Of a stretch of 64,000 bases of DNA, positions 55,864-64,000 are shown piece by piece (position 1 is the first letter of the stretch; each line of letters starts with the position of its first letter). The notes under the pieces are model-generated. The model was not told where the DNA came from. It made no database searches and worked only from the letters and a program-made list of their open reading frames with translations. The stretch is from Lampris incognitus (lineage: Eukaryota; Chordata; Actinopteri; Lampriformes; Lampridae), in assembly GCF_029633865.1 (NCBI RefSeq), contig NC_079212.1:81808672-81872671 (forward strand), in the 5' to 3' direction. Position numbers and translations under genes: made by a program.

Positions 55864-56410
55864 TACCCCATTTAGACTGGCAGCCCAAATTGGATTTTTG
55901 GCAAATCCAGATTGGAATCTGATTTCTTTTATATAGTCTGAACAGCAAAAAACACACTGGAATCTGATCTTTGCAAATCAGATTTGAGCCACATTCAGAG
56001 GTGATTTCATATCTGATTCAAATCTGATTTCTAAAGATGTGTCTCAGTCTAGACGCTCTAGCCACTCAAATCGGATTTCAAACTGTCCATTACCTCACTC
56101 GCACACGACACAACCCAACACACGTTAACGTCAGATTCTGAACGCGGAAGTTCAAACCCACATGCAACGAGAAGGAAGACAATCTAAAAAATGGAGAACA
56201 ACAGTCCCTGGACAGACAAAGAAAACCCCACCTCAAATAGAACAGAAAGTTAATTTCGCCACACTATATAACCAGTGCGAATACAGGTATATTGGGGTTC
56301 TTGTCATCGCTTGTCCTTACAGTGTCTTATCAGGTCTAATCAATTCCTTATTTCAGTTCCTAGGTTCACAACTAAACAATTCATGTTTATGTAACTATGA
56401 CCATAATATA

Positions 56411-57132
56411 CACTACCGTTCAAAAGTGTGTACTACTCCCTTCAGAGGACAGCACAAACAGGCTCTAACAGGTACTATTTAATGAAGATGCCAGTTGGGG
56501 ACCTGTGAGGCGTCTGTTTCTCAAACTAGAGACTCTAATGTACTTATCTTCTTGCTCAGTTGTGCAACGCGGCCTCCCACTTCTTTTTCTACTCTGGTTA
56601 GAGCCTGTTTGTGCTGTCCTCTGAAGGGAGTAGTACACACCGGTGTAGGAAATCTTCAATTTCTTAGCAATTTCTCGCATGGAATAGCCTTCATTTCTAA
56701 GAACAAGAATAGACTGTCGAGTTTCAGATGAAAGTTCTCTTTTTCTGGCCATTTTGAGCGTTTAATTGACCCCACAAATGTGATGCTCCAGAAACTCAAT
56801 CTGCTCAAAGAAGTGCCCATCCAACCAATCCAACTTGTGGGAGCTGCTTCTGGAAGCGTGGGGCGCAATTTCTCCAGATTACCTCAACAAATTAACAGCT
56901 AGAATGCCAAAGGTCTGCAATGCTGTAATTGCTGCAAATGGAGGATTCTTTGACGAAAGCAATGTTTGATGTAAAAAAAAATCTTATTTCAAATACAAAT
57001 CATTATTTCTAACCTTGTCAATGTCTTGACTCTATTTTCTATTCATTTCACAACATATGGTGGTGAATAAGTGTGACTTTTCATGGAAAACACAAAATTG
57101 TTTGGGTGATCCCAAACTTTTGAACGGTAGTG
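56411..57132. mobile_element. Tc1-like copy, deleted with internal inversion
   Basis: Ends CACTACCGTTCAAAAG and CTTTTGAACGGTAGTG with TA outside (56409-56410, 57133-57134); same family as 41259-42876. The transposase N-terminal part (MARKRELSSETRQSILVLRN..., 95 residues) is on the minus strand at 56752-56465, while the C-terminal part (CPSNQSNLWELLLEAWG-like) is on the plus strand from 56813. TGTGTACTACTCCCTTCAGA occurs at 56426 and inverted near 56635. So the middle is lost and one end flipped and partly duplicated. Confidence 0.88.
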
Positions 57133-57134
57133 TA

Positions 57135-57805
57135 GGCGGTGCTAATATTAATATTCAAGTAATATTCACCTTGTTTAAAGCCACAAATGATGCTTTGCAG
57201 GTGATCGCCCACTGGAAGCCTGAAGTACTCATTTTGCAGTGTAGACAAAGCGGTACAAACTTCATGCACATTCACACACACAGCCGCTTTTCCCATCCCA
57301 AAGAGATGTGCAACGGTTCGGTATCCTGACCCAGTGGCTAGCCAATACAGGGCAACTGCAACCCACTTCTCCACACATATTGCCCGCCTGAGCTGTCTTG
57401 TTGTACGAGATTTGGTCGTAGGTGGTCACAGATCATATCAAATGTTCCCCAGCGCATTCCGAAGTTGGCAAGCCACTTGTCATCGTCAAATGTCCCAAGG
57501 ACTACTTTTTCCCACCAGTCAACACTTTTTGGGTTGCACCACACCTCGCGCTGCCTAGCGAAGCCTGCCGTGACTGCAGCATGTAACATTGTGGTATATA
57601 CCAGCCTCCTCCGTCGCTGATATTGTCTGATGCGACAGAGGAGTTCTGCACCGCGACTTGACAATGGCTGAAGGGTGAGATGACATATCTCCATGGTGTT
57701 TTGTTGTTGTCCGTCTTTTTTTGTCCGTCTGCACAGAAGTCGCCAGCATATTACGTCACACAATAAACGTGCAACGTACCCATGCCTATGTCGTAACCAC
57801 AGCAA
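57135..57805 (-). pseudogene. Harbinger-like transposase, N-terminal remnant
   Basis: Minus-strand frame 57805-57338 contains VDWWEKVVLGTFDDDKWLAN, FGMRWGTFDMICDHLRPNL and, after one frameshift, KWVAVALYWLATGSGYRTVA, LFGMGKAAVCVNVHEVCTAL. This is the HARBI1-type N-terminal and helix-turn-helix region. The catalytic DDE part is gone: the Tc1 copy begins at 57132 and no further transposase follows. The encoded enzyme would need a Myb-like partner, only hinted at near 56190. Confidence 0.78.
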
Positions 57806-57948
57806 CCAATGCAGATCGATCGATGATGTGGCTGCAGTCTGAACAAAGCCAAATCCGATCTGATCACTTGCAAATAACAGTCTGGACAGTCAGTCCTAAA
57901 GATCAGATTTGAGAAACAAACGGATTTGACTGCAGTCTAAATGGGGCC

Positions 57949-58030
57949 TTAGATGATGATGAAATGTTTCTCTCAATAAACGTTGTGTCCAGATGAACTG
58001 ATTCACCTTTCTGTGACTTTCATACCTGGA
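57949..58030 (+). repeat. Penelope copy 2, right terminal repeat, part 2
   Basis: TTAGATGATGATGAAATG, then CAATAAACGTTGTGTCCAG and ATGAACTGATTCACC, continuing the terminal repeat interrupted by Harbinger; matches 5940-5995. Confidence 0.8.
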
Positions 58031-58182
58031 TTATTGAGCATAAAGACACCTTAAGAGAAGAGTTCTGACTTTGCTTACAAAAAAAACCCAAACAAACAAA
58101 CAATTGAGAACAATTCGCATTAAATTATAATCCCAACAGACTGACTGGTGAAAACAATATATCAGCATGGTAGGAGACAAAC

Positions 58183-58446
58183 CTCATCGGCCTCAGGCTC
58201 CCTGCACCAGGGTGCAGCGCACAGCGAGTAGTCCTCTTCTGAATCTGATGGAACAGGCTCAGACAGTGCGCTGGTTGGAGAGCAGGGCCTTGTGGCTCCT
58301 TCCCTCCTGTCTTTGCTTTTCTTTGAGCTTTTCTTTCGAGATTTCTTGGCTTTGTCGCTTTGCTGTGATTCTGAACTTTCCTTGCGTCGTTTGGTCCTCT
58401 TGCTCTGAAGGTTCAATGTCTCTTTTTTGACACAGGAAGTTCCCTT
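58183..58446 (-). CDS. kdm5a: KDM5A-like, penultimate exon
   Basis: 88 codons, phase 0 at both ends. Acceptor TGTTGTGTGCAG, donor GATGAG|GTTTGT. A basic, Ser/Lys-rich linker (SKRTKRRKESSESQQSDKAK, KKSRKKSSKKSKDRR) is followed by an acidic run SDSEEDYSLCAAPWCREPEA. The two cysteines in CAAPWC are the first zinc ligands of the final PHD finger, completed by the 53611-53748 exon. The lysine-rich spacer ahead of the PHD finger is usual for KDM5A/B. The donor GTTTGT is not optimal, though splicing there gives a perfect join. Confidence 0.82.
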
Positions 58447-58568
58447 CTGCACACAACACAAATCCCACAACATTGCATTGACATTGATACATGCTCTCAG
58501 AGTGTGGACAGGAAGCCTGACCTGTCAGCTTTATGAACTTCAGCTGGAGCAGAGCTGGAAGCACTTAC

Positions 58569-58759
58569 CTGAGTGTGTTTGGGGCTCCTGTGAGAATGGT
58601 GGTGGTGTTGTTGGTCCTTTGTTGTGCTGTTGCCATATGTGGGGCTATCAGGCGGTGGTTTAGCCAGTTTATGGACCAGGTATCTGTACAGCTGCTGTGT
58701 CTCAGGCAGCGTGACCTGCAGCAGGAACCCCTCCACCATCAGCTCCTCCAGCTCAGGGC
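58569..58759 (-). CDS. kdm5a: KDM5A-like, internal exon
   Basis: 191 bp. Acceptor GTAAACTAG, donor ACTCAG|GTAAGTGC (strong). Translates GPELEELMVEGFLLQVTLPE followed by TQQLYRYLVHKLAKPPPDSP and a His-rich tail (KDQQHHHHSHRSPKHTQ). The LEELMxEGxLLxVxLxET motif is a conserved KDM5 segment shortly before the linker and last PHD finger. It joins the 58183-58446 exon in phase 0. Confidence 0.8.
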
Positions 58760-58866
58760 CTAGTTTACAGACAAACACTGGAGGATGAGCAATGGTGCTC
58801 TCAGAGATCAACCACTAAAGAAAGCAACGCATGCTTTTAGTGCCGCGTTCTGAACTCATCACCTAC

Positions 58867-58957
58867 CCTGGAGTGGAATGGATGGATGCTCAATGTAGAA
58901 CGACACATCACTTGTTTCCTGAGTCACATATAAGGACATCCTGGGCCAGTGCCTCGC
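58867..58957 (-). CDS. kdm5a: KDM5A-like, probable upstream exon
   Basis: 91 bp, acceptor ATTTTTGCAG, donor CCAGG|GTAGGT. Open in the frame needed by the next exon: ARHWPRMSLYVTQETSDVSF followed by YIEHPSIPLQ and a split glycine codon completed by 58759. The splice sites and phase agree, but the peptide alone is not distinctive. The earlier KDM5 exons (JmjN, ARID, JmjC, first PHD fingers) would lie beyond 58957; none were recognised up to 64000. Confidence 0.6.
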
Positions 58958-60019
58958 CTGCAAAAATGTAAGAGTAAACATAAAAACTAAAAATATGTGA
59001 AGAGAGACAAAAGCTTTTGACATCACTGTTCATAAAGGAACTGATGATGTCTGATAGTGTGAACATGCCATCTGATGATGCATTTTAAATGACGGAACAG
59101 AAGATTAGTAAAAGCAATAACCAGTATAGCTGCTCATAACATGCTGTTCTAATACTGCAAGTTATAAAAACAATGGAAGTAAACTGAATGCAGCTCGTTA
59201 CATCTATCTTATTACATCTACGTTATTACACCTATGTTATTACATCTATGTTATTACACCTATGTTATTAGTCAGAAAATGTTCATTGTAGGATTGGATA
59301 TACATGGTGAGCATGCAATGCTGAGTATGTAAGATTATACAACAGCAGCAAGTAAAGACGGATCTTTTATCTATTGAATAAAGGTTACATGAAAATACTG
59401 GAAAATTAGTAAAAGTGACTTTGGCAGAACAGATTGCCACCATTTAGCTTTATATTGATGAACTTGTATGACAGTAGGTTATTTCCAAGGTATTTTATAT
59501 TGATGAACTTGTACGACAGCAGGTCATTTCAGAGGTATTTTATTAGCTCAGGAAGCGTCTCTACGCTCATCAGCTTTTTTTTTTTTTTTTAAAAAGATAT
59601 ACTAGTCATTTGAATTTGGCACTTAATATAGTGCCCTTTGAGGTCTGTGGAAGCCTTTTTTTTTTTGGTCATGACTTAACTGTGTGCTCCATGATCATCC
59701 AAAGTACATAAAAAGTGAGGTTAATAATAAAAAGAACAATTCCAACAGGGGTTTAACTTCTTTGGGGCTTGCAAACCTTAACATAGCTGCAAGCAATGAT
59801 GAAGGACCAAGTATTGTAGTGCCACAAGTGACCAACCATGTCTGCAAGGAACTGATGACTTGATCTGTGATCCAGCGTTAAACTGTAGTTGATGTCAAGG
59901 CCAATAAGGGTTTCAAGTATCATACAAACTAATTGCATTGATGAGAATATAAGGTCCATTTCCTGTTTCCAATCAGCAATGCAATGAAATGAATTCATAC
60001 TTGACCCATGGCAATCAGG
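58958..60019 (-). other. KDM5A-like intron
   Basis: No exon recognised. Contains a 14-bp tandem repeat (TTATTACATCTATG, about 4 copies, 59210-59271), a ~45-bp tandem duplication with unit TATATTGATGAACTTGTA... at 59450-59541, and T tracts at 59572-59590 and 59656-59667. Confidence 0.55.
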
Positions 60020-60395
60020 GCCAAGAGGAAACGACCACCCCTGAACCGGGGGGGGGGGGGGGGGCAAGAGTACATCTGTCACCATCTTACAATGCTGTGA
60101 TTGCAACCCCAACCCTCTGTGAATAGTACACATGACCTCTGAAACTCTAGTTAAAGCTAAACTCATATTTGATCATGAAACTGGTCGTTGGTTTTGGTCG
60201 TTATACATCTGTCACCATCTTGTAATGCTGTGCTGTGATTGCAACCATCCCTAATCCTCTGTGAATAGTACATGTGGCCTTTGAAACTCTAGTTTAAGGC
60301 CACACCCATATTTGAATATGAAAATGGTCATTGGTTTCGGTCATTATGCCACTAATACATGTAGGCCCCACTTCGTAACTTACAGGACTTGAAGG
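60020..60395 (+). repeat. Penelope copy 3, tail with tandem terminal repeats
   Basis: Starts within the end of the endonuclease (GAAACGACCACCCCTGAACC, then a G tract at 60049-60064), followed by two head-to-tail terminal units: CATCTGTCACCATCTTACAA at 60071 and CATCTGTCACCATCTTGTAA at 60207, each continuing through GAATAGTACA, CTCTAGTT and GGTCGTT- or GGTCATT-like ends. Only the tail survives. Confidence 0.75.
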
Positions 60396-60399
60396 ATCT

Positions 60400-60943
60400 G
60401 TAACGTCTTGGTGCCAGATACCAGAGGACACCTTCAGAGGTCTTGTGGAGTCCATGCCTCAATAGGTCAGAGCTATTTTGGCAGCATGAGCGGACACAAT
60501 ATTGGGCGGCACGGTGGCCCAGTGCCTAGCTCTGTCGCCTCACAGCAAGAAGGTCCTGGGTTCAAACCCCAGGGTTGTCCAACACTGGGGGTCATCCCAG
60601 GTCGTCCTCTGTGTGGAGTTTGCATGTTCTCCCCGTGTTTGCAGTGGGTTTTCTCCGGGTGCTCCAGTTTCCCCCACCATCAAAACAAACATGCATGTTA
60701 GGGTTTATACTCCTGTCTGTGCCCCTGAGCAAGGCAATGGGAAAAAAACTGGAGTTGGTTCCCGGGCACAGCATGAAAGTGGCAGCCCACTGCTCCTAGC
60801 TACACAGATCACAGCTAGGATGGGTTCATTTGCAGTGACTGAATTTCTGTAAGGGGATTAATAAAGGAAACCTAATAAATATTGGGCAGGTGGTTTTAAT
60901 GTTTTGTCTGATCGGGGTACACACACACACACACACACACATA
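60400..60943 (+). pseudogene. Tc1-like transposon 3' fragment, split by a SINE
   Basis: GGTGCCAGATACCAGAGGAC, CCTTCAGAGGTCTTGTGGAG, CAATAGGTCAGAGCTATTTT and, after the SINE, CAGGTGGTTTTAATGTTTTG with CTGATCGGGGTA. This matches the C-terminal coding end and 3' inverted repeat of a common fish Tc1-like element (from memory). Only about 160 bp of it remain on the two sides of 60508-60877. Confidence 0.6.
60508..60877 (+). mobile_element. DANA/Mermaid-like tRNA-derived SINE
   Basis: Starts GGCACGGTGGCCCAGTGCCT (A-box region), GGGTTCAAACCCC (B box), then GTGTGGAGTTTGCATGTTC, TCCGGGTGCTCCAGTTTCC and GCATGTTAGGGTTTATACTC; the 3' end is AATAAAGG-like. AATATTGGGC flanks both ends (60498-60507, 60878-60887), a 10-bp target duplication. 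The family name is by resemblance. Frames across it are not genes. Confidence 0.85.
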
Positions 60944-62159
60944 CACTCACCAGCCACTTTATTAGGCACACCTGTCCAACTGCTCGTTAACGCAAATTTC
61001 TAATCAGCCAATCACATGGCAGCAACTCAATGCATTTAGGCATGTAGACATGGTCAAGACGATCTGCTGCAGTTCAAACCGAGCATCAGATTTGGGAAGA
61101 AAGGTGATTTAAGTGACTTTGAACGTGGCATGGTTGTTGGTGCCAGACGGGCTGGTCTGAGTATTTCAGAAACTGCTGATCTACTGGGATTTTCACGCAC
61201 AACCATCTCTAGGGTTTACAGAGAATGGTCTGAAAAAGAGAAAATATCCAGTGAGCGGCAGTTCTGTGGGCGAAAATGCCTTGTTGATGCCAGAGGTCAG
61301 AGGAGAATGGCCAGACTGGTTCGAGCTGATAGAAAGGCAACAGTAACTCAAATAACCACTCATTACAACCGAGGTATGCAGAAGAGCATCTGTGAACGCA
61401 CAACACGTCGAACCTTGAGGCAGATGGGCTACAGCAGCAGAAGACCACACCAGGTGCCACTCCTGTCAGCTAAGAACAGGAAACTGAGGCTACAATTCGC
61501 ACAGGCTCACCAAAATTGGACAATAGAAGATTGGAAAAACGTTGCCTGGTCTGATGAGTCTCGATTTCTGCTGCGACATTCGGATGGTAGGGTCAGAATT
61601 TGGCGTCAACAACATGAAAGCACGGATCCATCCTGCCTTGTATCAATGGTTCAGGCTGGTGGTGGTGGTGTAACGGTGTGGGGGATATTTTCTTGGCACA
61701 CTTTGGGCCCCTTAGTACCAATTGAGCATCGTGTCAACGCCACAGCCTACCTGAGTATTGTTGCTGACCATGTCCATCCCTTTATTACCACAGTGTTCCC
61801 ATCTTCTGATGGCTACTTCCAGCAGGATAACGCGCCATGTCATAAAGCTCGAATCATCTCAGACTGGTTTCTTGAACATGACAATGAGTTCACTGTACTC
61901 AAATGGCCTCCACAGTCACCAGATCTCAATCCAATAGAGCACCTTTGGGATGTGGTGGACCGGGAGATTCGCATCACGGATGTGCAGCCGACAAATCTAC
62001 AGCAACTGCATGATGCTATCATATATGGACCAAACTCTCTGAGTAATGTTTCCAGTACCTTGTTGAATCTATGCCATGAAGGATTAAGGCAGTTCTGAAG
62101 GCAAAAGGGGGTCCAACCCGGTACTAGCAAGGTGTACCTAATAAAGTGGCCAGTGAGTG
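60944..62159 (+). mobile_element. Tc1-like transposon with open transposase
   Basis: Ends CACTCACCAGCCACTTTATT / AATAAAGTGGCCAGTGAGTG are short inverted repeats; TA precedes the left end (60942-60943). The left end abuts an (AC)n run (60919-60940) and the right end runs into (GT)n then (TA)n, so the right TA cannot be assigned exactly. Confidence 0.88.
61130..62098 (+). CDS. Tc1-like DD34E transposase
   Basis: 322 residues from ATG 61130 to TGA, no interruption. Helix-turn-helix: [20 protein letters not shown] (residues 11-30) and a second one near residues 60-110. Catalytic triad in [19 protein letters not shown] and [17 protein letters not shown]34E spacing, with the usual GGGGVTVWG loop between. 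The frame is open for 30 more codons upstream (FKPSIRFGKKGDLSDFERG) without an ATG, and those residues look like genuine Tc1 N-terminus. The ancestral start may therefore have been lost, or the protein begins at 61130 slightly short. It is the only apparently undamaged transposase in the window. Lies in the presumed KDM5A-like upstream intron, antisense to it. Confidence 0.9.
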   Translation: MVVGARRAGLSISETADLLGFSRTTISRVYREWSEKEKISSERQFCGRKCLVDARGQRRMARLVRADRKATVTQITTHYNRGMQKSICERTTRRTLRQMGYSSRRPHQVPLLSAKNRKLRLQFAQAHQNWTIEDWKNVAWSDESRFLLRHSDGRVRIWRQQHESTDPSCLVSMVQAGGGGVTVWGIFSWHTLGPLVPIEHRVNATAYLSIVADHVHPFITTVFPSSDGYFQQDNAPCHKARIISDWFLEHDNEFTVLKWPPQSPDLNPIEHLWDVVDREIRITDVQPTNLQQLHDAIIYGPNSLSNVSSTLLNLCHEGLRQF

Positions 62160-62173
62160 TGTGTGTGTGTGTG

Positions 62174-62252
<79 letters not shown>
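62160..62252. repeat. (GT)n-(TA)n microsatellite
   Basis: About seven GT repeats then roughly 38 TA repeats, directly after the Tc1 right end. Open frames of alternating Ile/Tyr come from it. Confidence 0.95.
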
Positions 62253-62259
<7 letters not shown>

Positions 62260-62264
62260 CCACC

Positions 62265-62760
62265 AATCACTATGTGTGGTTGGTTGGCCAGCACCTGCTT
62301 GTCTGTCTGGAACTTGTAGTCCCACAGGACCTTAGCTCTGCTGTTCTCAACCACCTTTGGAGGGGTTTCCTGTCTGGACTTGGGGACTTCCAGTCCATAT
62401 TGGGCAAAAACATTCCTGTATACTATCCTGCCCACTTGGTTATGCCTCTCGGGGTATGCTGTCCCAGCCTGCATCCTACACCCTGCTACACCCTGTGCTG
62501 GACTGTCTCAGGGGCATCTTCGCACAACCTGCACCTTGGATCCTGTCAGGCAGCAGAGGACAAAGAGATGGTTTGCCAAGTTTGGTATGGTGTGGAAAAG
62601 GTCAGTCTGAAGGACAGCACAGAGGTTCTGATCATGGCAGCCCAAAAGCAGGTATCCAACACCAGATCCATACAGGCAGGCTACCACAGCAGACAGTATC
62701 CAAGTTGCAGGCTGTGCAAAGATGCCCCAGTGCAATATATTGCGTCAATGCTTGTAGTTG
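62265..62760. mobile_element. LINE 3' fragment in inverted arrangement
   Basis: Two pieces of one LINE C-terminal coding region point in opposite directions. On the plus strand 62560-62725: WYGVEKVS, TEVLIMAAQKQVSNTRSIQA and CRLCKDAP. On the minus strand, from about 62545 down to 62270: CRLC-DAPE again, AYPERHNQVGRIVYRN, YGLEVPKSRQETPPKVVEN and KFQTDKQVLANQPHIVIG. The CRLC-DAP block is thus present in both orientations. Dead fragment, no clade assigned. Confidence 0.65.
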
Positions 62761-62877
62761 TCAATTTTACAAACCTGTTACTTCAAACACAAAGAATGCA
62801 GCTGGAAACTCTGTGTAATGATGGGAGCTCAGTCATTAAGCCTCATTCGCTTCCACTGCACTGATGATGCTGACATA

Positions 62878-63699
62878 CAGTTAGGTCCGTAAATATTTGG
62901 ACAGTGACACAATTATCATAATTTTGGCCCTGTAATCTACCACAGTGGATTTGAAATGAAACAATCAAGATGCAATTGAAGTGCAGATTTTAAGCTTTAT
63001 TTTGAGGGTATTTACATCAAAATTGGAGGAAGGGTTTAGAAACTGCAACAACTTTCATACATGGCCCCCTCATTTCAAGGGACCAAAAGTAATTGGACAA
63101 ATGAATATAATCATAAATAAAAAGTTCATTCTTAATATTTAGTTGAGATTCCTTTGCAGGCGATGACTAGCTGAAGTCTAGAGCCCATGGATATCAACAA
63201 ACGCTGGGTTTCCTCCTTTGTGATGCACTGCCGGGCCTTGACTGCAGCTGTCTTGAGTTGTTGTTTGTTTGCAGGTCTTTCTGCCTTAAGTTTTGTCTTA
63301 AGCAAGTGAAATGCATGCTCGATCGGACTGAGCTCAGGTGATTGACTTGGCCATTGTAGAATATTCCACTTCTTTGTCTTGAAAAACTCCTGGGTTGCTG
63401 TGGCAGTATGTTTTGGGTCATTGTCCATCTGTACTGTGAAGCGCCGTCCAACCAACTTTGCTGAATTTGAGCCAACTGTCCAATTACTTTTGGTCCCTTG
63501 AAATGAGAGGACTAAGTATGAAAGTTGTTGGCAGTTCCTAAACCCATCCTCCAAGTTTGATGTAAATACCCTCAAATTAAAGCTGAAAGTCTGCACTTTA
63601 ATTGCATCTTGATTATTTTATGTCAAATCCAGTGTGATAGATTACAGGGTCAAAATTATGAAAGTTGTGTCATTGTCCAAATATTTATGGACCCAACGG
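62878..63699 (-). mobile_element. Internally deleted Tc1-like element with ~200-bp inverted ends
   Basis: Ends CAGTTAGGTCCGTAAATATT and AATATTTATGGACCCAACGG are inverted; similarity continues through GGACAGTGACAC, CATAATTTTG, GATTACAGGG-type blocks and a TAATTGGAC block for about 200 bp. TA flanks both sides (62876-62877, 63700-63701). The minus-strand frame 63596-63132 keeps the C-terminal third of a Tc1 transposase: VQMDNDPKHTATATQEFF and SQSPELSPIEHAFHLLKTKL (second and third acidic residues; LSPIE in place of LNPIE). The N-terminal two thirds are deleted. Confidence 0.88.
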
Positions 63700-63701
63700 T
63701 A

Positions 63702-64000
63702 TACAGCAAAATTCTATTAAAATGTTCAAAATGGTAAGTATGGCATCTCATTTTCTTCTGCTCATCGCAGACGCTCTCCAACATCTTGAAATGACATGAG
63801 CTCCACTACACATCTCACTTTTTACACGTGTGCTGTAACTGCTGCTTGCAGCTAGTATATCCGTGTATTGTGTGTAATGCCTAATTCAATGCTTTATAAC
63901 TCCAGAACTTAAAGTGGCATCATTTCTAAATATTTATATAGTGGCAGTGAGAATAGCTGGGCATTTAGATATCTACTATGTAGCATTAAAACTGCAGTAG
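63702..64000. other. No feature recognised
   Basis: AT-rich sequence at the window end; presumably still intron of the KDM5A-like gene, but no exon seen. Confidence 0.4.

Larger units (their letters stand above)
55864..57948 (-). mobile_element. Harbinger-like transposon nested in Penelope
   Basis: Ends CCCCATTTAGACTG and CAGTCTAAATGGGG are inverted (the outermost two bases differ). TTA flanks both sides (55861-55863, 57949-57951), the 3-bp target of PIF/Harbinger elements. The uninterrupted site in Penelope copy 1 (5940-5955, CCCTTAGATGAGTGATG) proves the boundaries. Transposase remnants are on the minus strand. A Tc1 copy sits inside at 56411-57132. A plus-strand frame at 56162 contains an NNSPWTDKE-like stretch that may be the start of the usual Myb-like second protein. 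Confidence 0.88.

Noticed and set aside
62124-62325. Transmembrane-like Ile/Tyr repeat protein
   Set aside because: Direct translation of a (TA)n microsatellite.

Overview
This window looks like teleost fish nuclear DNA. It carries recognisable vertebrate gene exons with GT-AG splice sites and a fish-typical mix of mobile elements: Tx1/L1-like and Rex1/L2-like LINEs, Penelope-like elements, Ty3/gypsy, Tc1, piggyBac, Harbinger, tRNA-headed SINEs and an Academ-like element. Almost all of the 64 kb is transposon sequence, much of it nested. I see no prokaryotic operons, CRISPR arrays or genuine tRNA/rRNA genes.

Host genes. Two are supported. On the + strand, the terminal exon of a CYP2-family cytochrome P450 lies at 8405-8580. 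On the - strand, the last four exons of a KDM5A-like histone demethylase lie between 58957 and 53611. The final KDM5A-like intron (53749-58182) has been filled by a Penelope element, a Harbinger inside it and a Tc1 inside that.

Layout. 1-6000: LINE fragments, a SINE and a Penelope copy interrupted by a Rex1/L2-like LINE. 6070-8300: an LTR-like region and a long-inverted-repeat element. 8405-8580: P450 exon. 9050-15210: SINEs, L1-like fragments, small inverted-repeat elements. 15370-17680: gypsy gag/protease remnant split by a solo LTR, followed by a 1.7-kb minisatellite. 19861-51256: one composite locus (below). 52148-52610: SINE. 53611-58957: KDM5A-like gene end. 60020-63700: Penelope tail, Tc1 elements (one with an open transposase), a DANA-like SINE, (TA)n, an inverted LINE tail and a deleted Tc1.

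Composite locus. What first looks like six LINE pieces resolves into three Tx1-like LINEs lying head to tail (A, 19874-24788; B, 24802-43029; C, 43043-51245). Each junction carries the same 13-mer, ACATCACACATTC. LINE B was expanded by an Academ-like transposon (26005-32767, TSD ACT), an LTR-like insert (33163-33986, TSD TCCTAC), a gypsy element (35884-40942, TSD GCCCA) and a Tc1 (41259-42876, TSD TA). LINE C was expanded by a piggyBac (44190-47087, TSD TTAA). The target-site duplications let every layer be peeled off. The simplest reading is repeated insertion into one short target sequence.

The most unusual protein is in the Academ-like element: a broken ~1,550-residue product with paired zinc-binding motifs, a region that resembles FEN/XPG-type nucleases, and an eight-cysteine C-terminal cluster. 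All assignments are by eye; no database search was run.
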